This document shows positions 53,670-62,914 of a stretch of DNA of 64,000 nucleotides, piece by piece. Location of the stretch: NCBI GenBank assembly GCA_947494715.1, contig CANLWG010000003.1, positions 124,001 through 188,000 on the forward strand, given 5' to 3'. Position 1 is the stretch's first letter. Each line of letters opens with the position of its first letter. Below the pieces are notes generated by a model, which made no database searches, had not been told where the DNA came from, and saw only the letters and a program-made list of their open reading frames with translations. Source of the stretch: an uncultured Flavobacteriaceae bacterium (GTDB lineage Bacteria > Bacteroidota > Bacteroidia > Flavobacteriales > Flavobacteriaceae). Made by a program: the position numbers and the translations under genes.

Positions 53670-55951
53670 TAGCAAGGGTACTTTATCGGAACAATGTACA
53701 GGGCGTGCTGAAGTATGTGTCGGAAAAGTCTCAAAGTACTATACTCGGTTTCCAGAACACCTATTCCGATACCAACACCGACATGAAGTTTTTCGGTAGG
53801 GTATTGTACCATCTTGGCAATCGCCACGATTCCGAAAAAAGGTATGCACATATCTCTTTGAACCTTCCCCGTGGAGAACATTTGAACGATAGGGAATTTT
53901 TCGAACTCTCCAAAAATTATATGGAACATATGGGCTATGGCGAACAGCCCTATGTAGTGATTCGTCATCACGATACCAAACATGAACATGTGCATATCGT
54001 CTCGTCAACCATCAAAGAAGATTGTTTGCAGATAAACCTCTCCAACGATATAAGAAGGAGCATAGCGACCCAGAGATATCTAGAAAAAGAGTTCGGGCTT
54101 TCCCCATCGCCCGATACAAAACAGACTAGGGAACTCCCGAAATACGAGATGCCCGAATTCCGAAATCGGGACATCAACGGCGTCAGGTTCTATATACAGG
54201 ACATCGTAAACACTGCACTTCAAAAATACAAGGTGCGCAGTTTTAAGGAACTGAAGGAACACCTCAAAAACCATCACATTGAATTAAGGACCGTCGAACG
54301 AAACGGCAGGATAGGCGTATCGTACGGAGTCGCCGTAAAGGATGGCTACAAGTCAAGGTTCATCAATGGCTATACCGTCCATCCACAACTGAGCGGTCCA
54401 AAACTGCAAAAGGTCTTTGAACAGAACCAAAGTTCAAAACTGTTACCGATGGTCAAAAAGCGGCTGGAAAAACAAATTGATACGACCCACGGACTTTTCA
54501 AGACCATAAACCCCGAAGACCTTCCGGACATCCTGGAATCCTATCAAAAACTGGATTGCAAAATAGAATATGACGAGCAGGAAAACCCTGTGGATTTTAC
54601 GATTTATGACAAATCGGGCTATGTTCTCAAAGCGGAAGAAATAGCACCTCAAGTCACTATCCACAAAAACCCCGAAAAGTTCAAGACCGAACACACCGAA
54701 ATTTACGTAGAAAGCAAGCAGTTGAAACTGGAGCTTCAAAAGTGCATCAAGGAAGCCTATGAAGAGACCTATCAAAGTTCGGGGAGAAAACTACTTTTCT
54801 CCGAACATATCGATAGGCTAAGTGTAAAACCATTGGTCAAGGAAATAACAAGATCGGAACGTTTTCTATTTCTAAAAAAGTACCTGTATATCGACAACAG
54901 AAGAATGGGCAATATGCTACAGGAACAGTTCGATATTGTAAAGGACAAATTATATATATCGGAAGCGGTCAGGGAAGAAAAAGAACTGAATAAAAAGGCC
55001 GAACTGATAAAGCAGGCCATAGACAAACAATTGTTCGAAACACCCAAGGAAAAGGGATTGCTATTTGAGCTGATGCACAGCCTCGGCACCAAACTGAACG
55101 GGGACAATCTATGCTATGCGAATTCCAATCAACATCAGATAAAACTGGATATAGGAAAGGTGCAGTATCCGGAACAAATCGATTTTTATGCTTCCCCCAG
55201 TTTTATCCAAGAAAATGAAAAAGTATTGGACGGAATTCTGAACGAGAAGACGGAAAAGGAAATCAGCCCAAGCCCGACAGCGATATTCCTGCCGTTGATG
55301 TTCCCGAACCTTTATGCGGCCATGGCAAGAAAATATAGGGAACGGTTCGAACGGCTGAGCCTTAAATCCTATTGCCAATATGCAGAGCGCAAACAGGTGT
55401 CCTTTGAGAAATCCCCGAAAGACTGCATCCGGTTTTTCAATGCCAAGGGTTTTTATTTCGAAAGCAAGCAAGTAAGGTTGTGTATGGGTTCGATATACTC
55501 CAAGTATCCGGTAGGTGTTCCGATCGCACCCAAAATGCAAGCCTATCTGGAATCATCGCCCGCCTTCAATAAAGTTATGGATAATCAGACAAAAATATTG
55601 GAGAACATCGAAATATCCGGACGGGATACTTTAAAAAGTCTATGGGCCGGCCATTTGCTGGAGCGAGGGCAATATAAGAAAGCCGCTTACTTAACCGTAT
55701 TGGAGGGGGTCAAACCAAACCTGCCCATGGAAATTCTGAAACATCATATGGAAAACGGGTTCAAAGAAGCATTAGGAGTTGTTTCCCAAAAGCAAGTGGA
55801 TAGAAAACAGGCTAGCCTGCTTCGCAAAGGTGTTCATGCCCTTGATAATCTTTTGGGAGGCAGTAGCTATAAAGAGGAAGAAATGTTCAACGGGTTCAAG
55901 GATGAGTTTACGGATTTCTCGAAATATAAGAGCAATGGTTTATGGCTTTAG
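53666..55951 (+). CDS. mobA: Relaxase/mobilization nuclease (MobA/VirD2-like)
   Basis: 761 residues. Nicks oriT and pilots the strand. The metal-binding motif III is HHDTKHEHVHIV, with histidines H106, H108 and H110 (HxHxH). The relaxase domain covers about the first 250 residues; the long C-terminal part is charged and of unknown role. mobC and mobA overlap by ATGA. A strong terminator at 55981 follows. This part of the element is richer in G and C than the PUL. Confidence 0.9.
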   Translation: MIARVLYRNNVQGVLKYVSEKSQSTILGFQNTYSDTNTDMKFFGRVLYHLGNRHDSEKRYAHISLNLPRGEHLNDREFFELSKNYMEHMGYGEQPYVVIRHHDTKHEHVHIVSSTIKEDCLQINLSNDIRRSIATQRYLEKEFGLSPSPDTKQTRELPKYEMPEFRNRDINGVRFYIQDIVNTALQKYKVRSFKELKEHLKNHHIELRTVERNGRIGVSYGVAVKDGYKSRFINGYTVHPQLSGPKLQKVFEQNQSSKLLPMVKKRLEKQIDTTHGLFKTINPEDLPDILESYQKLDCKIEYDEQENPVDFTIYDKSGYVLKAEEIAPQVTIHKNPEKFKTEHTEIYVESKQLKLELQKCIKEAYEETYQSSGRKLLFSEHIDRLSVKPLVKEITRSERFLFLKKYLYIDNRRMGNMLQEQFDIVKDKLYISEAVREEKELNKKAELIKQAIDKQLFETPKEKGLLFELMHSLGTKLNGDNLCYANSNQHQIKLDIGKVQYPEQIDFYASPSFIQENEKVLDGILNEKTEKEISPSPTAIFLPLMFPNLYAAMARKYRERFERLSLKSYCQYAERKQVSFEKSPKDCIRFFNAKGFYFESKQVRLCMGSIYSKYPVGVPIAPKMQAYLESSPAFNKVMDNQTKILENIEISGRDTLKSLWAGHLLERGQYKKAAYLTVLEGVKPNLPMEILKHHMENGFKEALGVVSQKQVDRKQASLLRKGVHALDNLLGGSSYKEEEMFNGFKDEFTDFSKYKSNGLWL

Positions 55952-55980
55952 TATAATTAAGGGATTCGGATATAGAATTG

Positions 55981-56003
55981 TGCGCCCTAGCGGGCGCATT
56001 TTT
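55981..56003 (+). terminator. Terminator after mobA
   Basis: TGCGCCC and GGGCGCA form a 7-bp GC-rich stem around TAGC, followed by five Ts. It lies 29 bp after the mobA stop. Confidence 0.88.
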
Positions 56004-56075
56004 GTGGATAGGGAGAGAAAAAAATTTTGTGCTCATTTTGTCACCAAAACTTAAGCGAAGGTTACTGCGTGAAAA

Positions 56076-57290
56076 TTAAATTTCTAATCTTTCCTGATAT
56101 TCATCCATAATATGTGTGGGTAGATTTTTAATGTATATTTCGGTTGTGCTAATATCCCTGTGTCCGAGCATTTTGCTCAAAGCATTTATTGGAACATTAT
56201 TGAGAATCAGGTTTGTTGCCATGGAATGACGACTCACATAGCTAGTTAAATTTTCTTCAATTTCACAAAGTTGAGCAATCTCTTTTAGACGTTTGTTATA
56301 TCGTTTTCTTGCCCATCTTACATCTTTATATTGGTCCTGAATTTCATGACGCTTTATTATTGGAAATATATAAGACGTTTTAATTTTATCTTTTAAATAA
56401 TGGTTCATTATTGATGACAGTTGCTCCGTTATCTTAATATCATAAGGTCTGGCAGTTTTTTGCCGACGATATTGAATGCGGCTATCTACTATGTTGTCAA
56501 CTTTTAAAAATGCCATATCAATAAAGGAAATACCGTTCATAAGGTATGAGCAGAGAAAATAATTACGCGAATGGAATAAAGGAGAGTCAGGTTCTAATTT
56601 TAAATCCAAAATACGTTTGATCTTATCTTTACTAATTGCCCGTTTAGCCGTTGGTTGAGTTTTTATCTTATATTTTTTGAAAGGATAAGTATCGGCTGAT
56701 ACCAATTCTTGATGAATAGCTTTGTTGTATATAGCCCTGTAAGTTCTCATGTACGTAGATAATCCATTTATGCTATTGCCTTTTTTTAAATGAGCAGTTT
56801 CAAATCTTTTAAGATAGGCATAGGTCATCTCCTCAAATCGGAGACGCTCTTTTTTATGAAAGTTTTTTAACACGCCCAAGGCACCTATGTAGGTTTGAGC
56901 ATTTCCAAAACGATTTGCCTCTTTCATTTCATCTATCAATCTTTGGCTATATTCAAAAAAACAAATGGAATCCGATGTTTTGGTCAAAGTATATTTCAGC
57001 TCCTTTATGCTTAACCCATCTAATTGACCGTTTTCCTCCAAGGCATTTATGCCGTCTCTTAACTCCGTCTTTTTTTTCATTAGGAGATTATTTAGGCGGG
57101 CAACTGAGGAAACACCTTTATAGGTCTTTTTTACGTCACGACTCTTTTTATTCCAGAATTCGGGAGGCACAGCAAAACCTGTAGAAATGGCAATGGTTTT
57201 ACGATGATGGCTTAATCTGAAAACAATGGGACAAGTGCCATTTTTACGCTTGCGCCTTGTGTCCATCGAGAGTGTGATATTTGTTTTCAT
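56076..57290 (-). CDS. int: Tyrosine recombinase (integrase) of the element
   Basis: 404 residues. Arm-binding N-terminal domain (to about 90), SAM-like core-binding domain (about 105-200) and catalytic domain. Visible catalytic residues: K278 in RRQKTARP, R354 in YVSRHSMAT, H377 in LGHRDIST and nucleophile Y386 in TTEIYIKN. The first arginine is replaced by S255 (MNGISFIDMAFL), as described for the CTnDOT integrase, and the first histidine of HxxR by Tyr351. Reads inward from the right end, adjacent to attR. A 26-bp repeat lies 18 bp before its start and may regulate it. Confidence 0.92.
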   Translation of the reverse strand: MKTNITLSMDTRRKRKNGTCPIVFRLSHHRKTIAISTGFAVPPEFWNKKSRDVKKTYKGVSSVARLNNLLMKKKTELRDGINALEENGQLDGLSIKELKYTLTKTSDSICFFEYSQRLIDEMKEANRFGNAQTYIGALGVLKNFHKKERLRFEEMTYAYLKRFETAHLKKGNSINGLSTYMRTYRAIYNKAIHQELVSADTYPFKKYKIKTQPTAKRAISKDKIKRILDLKLEPDSPLFHSRNYFLCSYLMNGISFIDMAFLKVDNIVDSRIQYRRQKTARPYDIKITEQLSSIMNHYLKDKIKTSYIFPIIKRHEIQDQYKDVRWARKRYNKRLKEIAQLCEIEENLTSYVSRHSMATNLILNNVPINALSKMLGHRDISTTEIYIKNLPTHIMDEYQERLEI

Positions 57291-57307
57291 ATATTAAAGA
57301 TACAAAA

Positions 57308-57357
57308 ATTTGCACTCAATTTGCACTCAAAATGGTGTTTTATATGGTCTTATATGA
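57308..57357. repeat. Right arm-type direct repeat
   Basis: Twin TTTGCACTCAA units in a 26-bp block (57308-57333) identical to 40079-40104, followed by ATATGGTCTTATATG (57343-57357), again as at the left end. It is 18 bp upstream of the integrase start. Confidence 0.6.
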
Positions 57358-57431
57358 ATTCATTTGAAATGTATTCTGCTGAAAAACAGTAGAATATGTA
57401 TTTTTAGAATCGTATAAATACAATAATCCTG

Positions 57432-57479
<48 letters not shown>

Positions 57480-57490
57480 TATAAATGTAA

Positions 57491-57516
57491 GCCTTCACAG
57501 ATGTGAGGGCTTTTTT
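57491..57516 (+). terminator. Terminator after attR
   Basis: GCCTTCAC and GTGAGGGC pair (one G-U) around AGAT, followed by six Ts. If the element leaves, this becomes the tRNA-Ala terminator. The stretch 57517-57924 (about 400 bp) is AT-rich, and no gene or clear promoter is seen in it. Confidence 0.82.
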
Positions 57517-57924
57517 AATTCTAACCAATGCACAGTTTGTACACATTTTTGAAAATTTCTTCGCTTTCATATACTATTTCACCCTTGTTGGTTTATTTGT
57601 GCCAAAACGAAATATATTAATCTTTTAAGCGTACAATTTCCCGTATTTGGATATTGAAAATGAAAAATTAACCTTTGGCTGTATATTCCGGCAAATTAAC
57701 TTCAAACTAAAGTAGTGTACGCATATCCAATTTTTTCGACCAATGATTGCTAGTTTATGGATCGCCTTAAAATTCTAAGGTAAAAAAACATATTACTAAC
57801 ATGAAATGAGCGAAGCGATGAAATTCTCTTTTATGTCCCACTAAGAGAGAAAATAACACTGATGAGCTAATTTCCTACAAGGATAAATAGAATAGTGCTA
57901 TATTCGCTGCAAATACCCTTGACC

Positions 57925-59199
57925 ATGAAGTTAGGATTCCCCCTCTCTTTAGTCCTGCTAATGTGCATTGTTTTTGCATGTTCAAAAGATCAATCCTCGG
58001 AACCGATAGAAGAGCAAAAAGAAGAACCAAATTTGGATTCGATTACGTACTTCACATTCATATCGGAACGTCCTAAGGATGAAAACATCGTTGAAGAATG
58101 GATTGTTCTCCATGATGCCGAAGGAAAGCTATTGGATTTTAGCCTTTTCGATTTCGGAGACAACCTTGTTTTTGAGAGCAAACATGATATCTCGGATTTG
58201 ATTAGTGTTACTGAAATCCGATTTACTCAATATGACTACGGAAAGAACTATACCATAACAACAACAACCGGAATAGAAAAAGGAAGTAAATGGACTTTAG
58301 GACCTGGTCCTCAATCCGATGATTTCTATCAATCCAATGGTGTAGAAGGTGATTTTAATGTGACCGTTAGCGGGATTCCGGGACTAGAGAAATTAACAGT
58401 CACCAATACAAAATTTAATCTGGGGTTAAGTTATTCAAGTACTACCTTTCCAGGCTCTCCCCCAAGTACTGATATATCTGCGGACCTGACTCTTTATACT
58501 GGAGAAAATGAATATTATGTCTCAATTTTAGACGGGCTTACTCAATTGAAGTATTATAACTTCAGTTATGAAAATATGGATGTTTCCTTAAACTATGAAG
58601 ATTTCCTGGAATTTGACGCATATCATAGTGTTCAATTACCAGATAACAATTTTTATATTTTTAATGTTGCCGGTTTTAAGGAAGACTATCCGTATTCAGA
58701 ACAAAACGGTGTTGTGCTTCATGATGTAATCAGTTTCCAATATCCAGAGATACCTACGAGGCCTTTTGTATATGGATATCTTGATATTTTTGAAAAGTAC
58801 CGCACTCTTTTGGTTGTTAACTATAAAAACTTAAATTATACTCGCGTTCAATACGGACCGAGGTTGGAAGAAATCATAATTCCTGATCCTACCTTGACCA
58901 TTACTGATTTTTCGCGATCCAGTTTTCGGTTTAATGTGGATCTGGATTACATTTCATCATCTCATCTTTGGTCTTATAGCGAGGGTACTTCTTCTGATAA
59001 CAACTTGTATCAAACCTATTGGTACGTAGAAGCCGCAAGTGGCTTTGAACCCTTTGTAGGAGAACTTCCAGAAGACATCTTGGCACGATATCCAGAAATG
59101 AATATTGCAGATTTGGAATATGAACAGAGCTTACTAAACCTACCTTTGGAATCAACAGAATATAATTCAAGAAATCTGATTGTTATTAAAAACGAATAG
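57925..59199 (+). CDS. Uncharacterised lipoprotein
   Basis: 424 residues; not recognised. Start at 57925 (MKLGFPLSLVLLMCIVFACSKD): the frame opens ten codons earlier but the signal peptide begins here, with lipobox VFAC. Acidic SSEPIEEQKEEP tail follows, as in surface lipoproteins of Bacteroidota. The mature chain is beta-rich, with many Asp, Tyr and Asn, and no cysteine after the lipobox. It is the only gene between two tRNA-Ala 3' copies and faces the same way as the tRNA. Its codon and base use look AT-rich. Confidence 0.68.
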   Translation: MKLGFPLSLVLLMCIVFACSKDQSSEPIEEQKEEPNLDSITYFTFISERPKDENIVEEWIVLHDAEGKLLDFSLFDFGDNLVFESKHDISDLISVTEIRFTQYDYGKNYTITTTTGIEKGSKWTLGPGPQSDDFYQSNGVEGDFNVTVSGIPGLEKLTVTNTKFNLGLSYSSTTFPGSPPSTDISADLTLYTGENEYYVSILDGLTQLKYYNFSYENMDVSLNYEDFLEFDAYHSVQLPDNNFYIFNVAGFKEDYPYSEQNGVVLHDVISFQYPEIPTRPFVYGYLDIFEKYRTLLVVNYKNLNYTRVQYGPRLEEIIIPDPTLTITDFSRSSFRFNVDLDYISSSHLWSYSEGTSSDNNLYQTYWYVEAASGFEPFVGELPEDILARYPEMNIADLEYEQSLLNLPLESTEYNSRNLIVIKNE

Positions 59200-59221
59200 T
59201 CTGGAGGAGCTCTAACTTTAT

Positions 59222-59271
59222 GCTTGCCTAGCGGGCAAGAGGTCACCGGTTCGACTCCAGTATTCTCCACG
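59222..59271. repeat. Third, diverged copy of the tRNA-Ala 3' end
   Basis: Over 49 positions four mismatches to the intact tRNA: two in the anticodon loop (CTAGCGG, which would read AGC, still alanine), one in the T-stem and one in the CCA (CGA). The bases before it (GGAGGAGCTC) weakly recall the tRNA 5' part. It is a scar or decayed att site. Confidence 0.75.
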
Positions 59272-59274
59272 AAA

Positions 59275-59303
59275 ACCACCGCAAAAGCGGTGGTTTGTTT
59301 TTT
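59275..59303 (+). terminator. Terminator after the third tRNA copy
   Basis: ACCACCGC and GCGGTGGT form an 8-bp stem around AAAA, followed by TTGTTTTTT. It may be the original chromosomal terminator of the tRNA-Ala gene. Confidence 0.85.
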
Positions 59304-59376
59304 AAGAAAATAATAACGCTTTCCCTTTTCATTTTGATCGTTGGAATAGTATTTTTTGAGAAAATTAAATGGGATG

Positions 59377-60087
59377 ATGAACTTAAAAAATAAAGTGGCC
59401 TATATTACGGGAGGCTCTAAAGGGATAGGGTATGGAGTGGCCGAAAAGTTGGTTGCAGAAGGTTTGAAAGTTGCCATAAGCGGAAGAACCTTGGAAACCG
59501 TTGAAAAAGCGGTCCAAAGGTTGGGTAATGAAGAAAATGTCTTAGCCCTGCAATCCGATGTAACCAAACATGGCGACGAAGAAGCCGCTATACAAAAGAT
59601 TTTGGACCACTGGGGGCAGTTGGATGTTGTGCTGGCCAATGCCGGAGTAGGTCATTTTGCTCCTGTGGACGAATTGTCCGAAGAACACTGGCACCAAATG
59701 ATAAATACCAATCTCAATGGGGTCTTTCATACCTTGAAGGCATCCGTAGAGGCATTGAAGGAGTCAAAAGGTTATTATATGACCTTGGCCAGTTTGGCGG
59801 GGACCAATTTTTTCCCTTCCGGTGCGGGATACAATGCTACTAAATTTGGAGTGGTTGGTTTTACCCAGGCCGCTATGTTAGATTTGCGCAAATATGATAT
59901 CAAGGTATCTACCATTATGCCCGGATCTGTGGCCACCCATTTTAACGGTAACGAACCCGATAAAAAAGATTCGTGGAAGATACAACCCGAAGATATTGGG
60001 GAATTGGTTCTGGACTTGCTTAAAATGCACCCTAGGACCTTGCCCAGTAAAATTGAGGTTAGACCTAGTAGACCGGATAAAAAGTAG
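59377..60087 (+). CDS. Short-chain dehydrogenase/reductase
   Basis: 236 residues (ATG at 59377; an adjacent ATG at 59374 and a TTG at 59356 are also open). NAD(P)-binding GGSKGIGYG (GxxxGxG), NAG motif LANAGVGHF, and the catalytic serine in LASLAGTNF with tyrosine and lysine in AGYNATKFGVVGF (YxxxK). Classical SDR; probably a 3-ketoacyl-ACP- or sugar-type reductase, not specified. The first chromosomal gene right of the insertion array. Confidence 0.9.
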   Translation: MNLKNKVAYITGGSKGIGYGVAEKLVAEGLKVAISGRTLETVEKAVQRLGNEENVLALQSDVTKHGDEEAAIQKILDHWGQLDVVLANAGVGHFAPVDELSEEHWHQMINTNLNGVFHTLKASVEALKESKGYYMTLASLAGTNFFPSGAGYNATKFGVVGFTQAAMLDLRKYDIKVSTIMPGSVATHFNGNEPDKKDSWKIQPEDIGELVLDLLKMHPRTLPSKIEVRPSRPDKK

Positions 60088-60089
60088 CT

Positions 60090-62840
60090 CTAAATTTCTT
60101 TTTCCGTAAAGGGCACATCGGGATTACATATTTCAAATACTAATTTTTCCAATTGGATTTTAAAGGTCTCCAAGGTCTTTTGGGTGATTTCCCTATCCTT
60201 ATTTCTACTGTTCTTAGTGTCTTTGGTGGCAAATTGGAGAAGTCCGGCATTTAGGTTTTTAAAGGAAATGATACCGGCTTGTAGCGTATTCGATTGATAT
60301 TTTTGTTGATAAAGCAGGGAATAGCACAATAACTGAAAGGCCTTGCTATATTTATAATCTTCGATTACGTCCTGCCAACTGGTTATTTCTACCTGTGACG
60401 GTATTACCGCACCAGTCTTGTAATCGATAATTCGGATAGTGCCACCAATTTCATCTACACGATCTATCTTTCCTTTCAGGATTACTGGAAAGCTGATTTC
60501 CGGGATGTTCAGTTTGGCTTCCAGTTTGGTTTCCAATGCAATTATTTTAATTTGATGATGATTTAGCCGTTCAATTTCAAGGTTAATGAAGTTGCTGATA
60601 TACCTTACCATTACCTTAAAGGCAATGAGATTCTTCCCTTTGGTAATATCACTGCCCGGATAACTCTTCGCAAAGTTAAGTTTCACTAATCTTTCTATAT
60701 CCAATATGGCCGCCTTAAGATATTCCGTGGACAGATATTTGCCAATAAAAGGGGTGCAGATATGTTCTAAAGTATCGTGGATAATAGTTCCAAAAGTGTT
60801 GGCGGCTACGGTTTCCTCAACTTCCACTACATCATTGATTCCGAGCAAGTTTCTTTTGTAAAAGTCCATTGGGTTTCTGATATAATTACTCAATGAGGTA
60901 GGTGAGAATCCACTGCCAGCATGACCTTTTATAAGATTTAACAAGTTTTCATCCTTTATGATAGAATTCACCTTTTTTGGAGGAGCCATTACTATAGGTG
61001 CTGCTGTTTTTTCAAGAATATCACTTTTTTTATGTTCATCCGTTAAAAGTTGCGTAATCAATCTACTCCTCTCCCCGCCTTCCAGGACATCCGGTTCCGT
61101 ATTGTATAGAATAAAAATTTGCTTTGCCCGTTGTAGCAATCGGTAAAAATGATAGGTATAAACAGCATCTTTTTCCTTATAAGTTGGTAGACCATGATAT
61201 AATTTAAGGTCGAAGGGGATAAAGGAATTATTGGATTTGCCCGAAGGGAGGATACCCTCATTGACCGAAGTAATGATTACGTTTTCAAAATCCAAATTCC
61301 GACTTTCCAGCATCCCCATGACCTGAAGCCCTTCCAAGGGCTCTCCCTTAAAATCTAGAGTTTCCACGGATAACAAATCCTGATAGAGACCTTGAAGTGA
61401 TTTCAAGTCCTTTATGAAATCATATTTGGTAAGCATACCGGATATTTGGTTAAAAAGATTGTAGAACCGATATAAATATTCCAGGGAGAGCTTATCATTG
61501 GAACTTTGCAAGCTGTTTTTTAAAAGTTCGATAATACCCAAGCAATTTTTAATGAACTCTTCCGGTGTAGGGGTGTCATTTAAAAACAGACGGGAAATTA
61601 TGGTCTTTTTAGTATCCAATACAGATTCTATTTTATTTGCATTTAGATAAGTCCAGTTTTTTTTCTTGATTTCCTCGGGCAAGGAAACTGCATTGTCCTC
61701 TAAATCGTAATCCAATAACTTCTGAATATAAGGATGGGAGAGCAAATCCAGAACGTCCTTATGGTACCATCCCTTTTTAGTCTTATGGATATTGAGGTTA
61801 AGAAACTGTAAGAACAAAGTTGCAACCGAAGTTTTTTGCAGAGGATAGCCCATGGTAATATTTACCCGCTCTATTTCTTTCGGAATGGAATTCAACAAAG
61901 GGTTTAGAAGCGTTTCATCCGAAAGTACAACCGCCGTATTCTTTAATCCGTTTGAAGCGGCTTCATTCAATTTCTTTAAAAGTTGCCCTACGTACTTGGC
62001 CTGGGCCACATTTTTGGGAACACCTACAATTTGAATTTTCTTTTTGGAATTGTAGCTTGTACCGATACCTTTTGGGGAATTCTTTTGAAAATAGGGCCAT
62101 TTTCGAAGATGATACCTAATAAAATGACTTGCATCATGAACGGGGTCGTCCAAAAAATAGGCATCCAGATCCCAATAAATATTGGATTTAGTGGCCGAAA
62201 GAATTTTTTGGATGATTTCGCTCTCTGCTGTATTTAAGGCATTGAAACCTATGAAGATGTGGGTTTGGGGTCCAATTTTAGCAACGTAGTCATCCAACCG
62301 TTCACAAGCTTGCCTATATATTAGCCCTTGATGGCCAAGTCCCTTTTCTAATAATGTTGAGTTGAATACGTCGTAAAGTTCTTGCAGGCCATCCCAAAAC
62401 CTCAAATGTTCCTTCATGATTTGGGTTTTTTCCGTATCCAATGACCAATGGCTTATTTGCTGAATTTCTGATAAGCTGGAAAATAGTTTTTTGGCGTCAA
62501 TTACATAACGATCTATTTCATTAATATCTTGGAGCAAGGTCCTTCCCCATTTTGAAAAGGCAAAAAAATCATCTTTATTCGGATATGAACTTTTTTTGTA
62601 GGCACTATAAAGTTCAAAGAGCTGTTGTGTAGGCTTGACAGAGGTGAGTCCGGATATCTTTTCAATAAAACTCTCAATGCTATAGATTTCGGGAACAAAA
62701 AGAGGCTTGGTACTTGTTCTTGCTATTATATGTTTTAGAAAAGTCCCGGCTCGTTTGCTGGGAAGTATAAAAATCAAATCTTCAAGGGAACCAAACTTCT
62801 GCCCTGTCTCGTTAATGACTTCTTCCAAAAAACTTTGCAT
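60090..62840 (-). CDS. PD-(D/E)XK nuclease-type protein (AddB-like)
   Basis: 916 residues. C-terminal RecB-family nuclease domain: TIIHDTLEHIC, KGKIDRVDEIGG and IRIIDYKTG (D-(x)n-D-Y-K), near residues 690-800. The front shows an inactivated helicase-like layout (ILPSKRAG at about 26-33 in place of a Walker A), as in AddB of the AddAB end-resection nuclease. The expected helicase partner (AddA) is not adjacent within the window. It starts at MQSFLEEV; a nine-codon extension is rejected because it enters the terminator. Ends 2 bp after the convergent SDR. Confidence 0.82.
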   Translation of the reverse strand: MQSFLEEVINETGQKFGSLEDLIFILPSKRAGTFLKHIIARTSTKPLFVPEIYSIESFIEKISGLTSVKPTQQLFELYSAYKKSSYPNKDDFFAFSKWGRTLLQDINEIDRYVIDAKKLFSSLSEIQQISHWSLDTEKTQIMKEHLRFWDGLQELYDVFNSTLLEKGLGHQGLIYRQACERLDDYVAKIGPQTHIFIGFNALNTAESEIIQKILSATKSNIYWDLDAYFLDDPVHDASHFIRYHLRKWPYFQKNSPKGIGTSYNSKKKIQIVGVPKNVAQAKYVGQLLKKLNEAASNGLKNTAVVLSDETLLNPLLNSIPKEIERVNITMGYPLQKTSVATLFLQFLNLNIHKTKKGWYHKDVLDLLSHPYIQKLLDYDLEDNAVSLPEEIKKKNWTYLNANKIESVLDTKKTIISRLFLNDTPTPEEFIKNCLGIIELLKNSLQSSNDKLSLEYLYRFYNLFNQISGMLTKYDFIKDLKSLQGLYQDLLSVETLDFKGEPLEGLQVMGMLESRNLDFENVIITSVNEGILPSGKSNNSFIPFDLKLYHGLPTYKEKDAVYTYHFYRLLQRAKQIFILYNTEPDVLEGGERSRLITQLLTDEHKKSDILEKTAAPIVMAPPKKVNSIIKDENLLNLIKGHAGSGFSPTSLSNYIRNPMDFYKRNLLGINDVVEVEETVAANTFGTIIHDTLEHICTPFIGKYLSTEYLKAAILDIERLVKLNFAKSYPGSDITKGKNLIAFKVMVRYISNFINLEIERLNHHQIKIIALETKLEAKLNIPEISFPVILKGKIDRVDEIGGTIRIIDYKTGAVIPSQVEITSWQDVIEDYKYSKAFQLLCYSLLYQQKYQSNTLQAGIISFKNLNAGLLQFATKDTKNSRNKDREITQKTLETFKIQLEKLVFEICNPDVPFTEKEI

Positions 62841-62857
62841 AGCTAAAAATAAAAAAA

Positions 62858-62880
62858 GCCCTGACATAATTGTCAGGGCT
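62858..62880 (-). terminator. Terminator after the OmpA-family gene
   Basis: AGCCCTGACA and TGTCAGGGCT pair perfectly across a 2-4 nt loop; on the minus strand seven Ts follow. It lies 35 bp beyond the OmpA stop and just before the AddB-like start. Confidence 0.88.
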
Positions 62881-62914
62881 TTAAACTTAATTTATCCCAG
62901 TATTGTGGAAGAGC

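Larger units (their letters stand above)
57480..59271. mobile_element. Remnant of an older insertion at the same tRNA-Ala site
   Basis: Lies between attR of the main element and a third, diverged tRNA-Ala 3' copy at 59222-59271. It contains one lipoprotein gene and no integrase. Each 3' copy is followed by its own terminator. Successive insertions at one site, with the older now decayed, would give this layout. Confidence 0.55.

Noticed and set aside
59016-59279. 87-codon minus-strand frame with the same ENTGVEPVTSC start
   Set aside because: Antisense of the third tRNA-Ala copy and of the lipoprotein gene; not coding.
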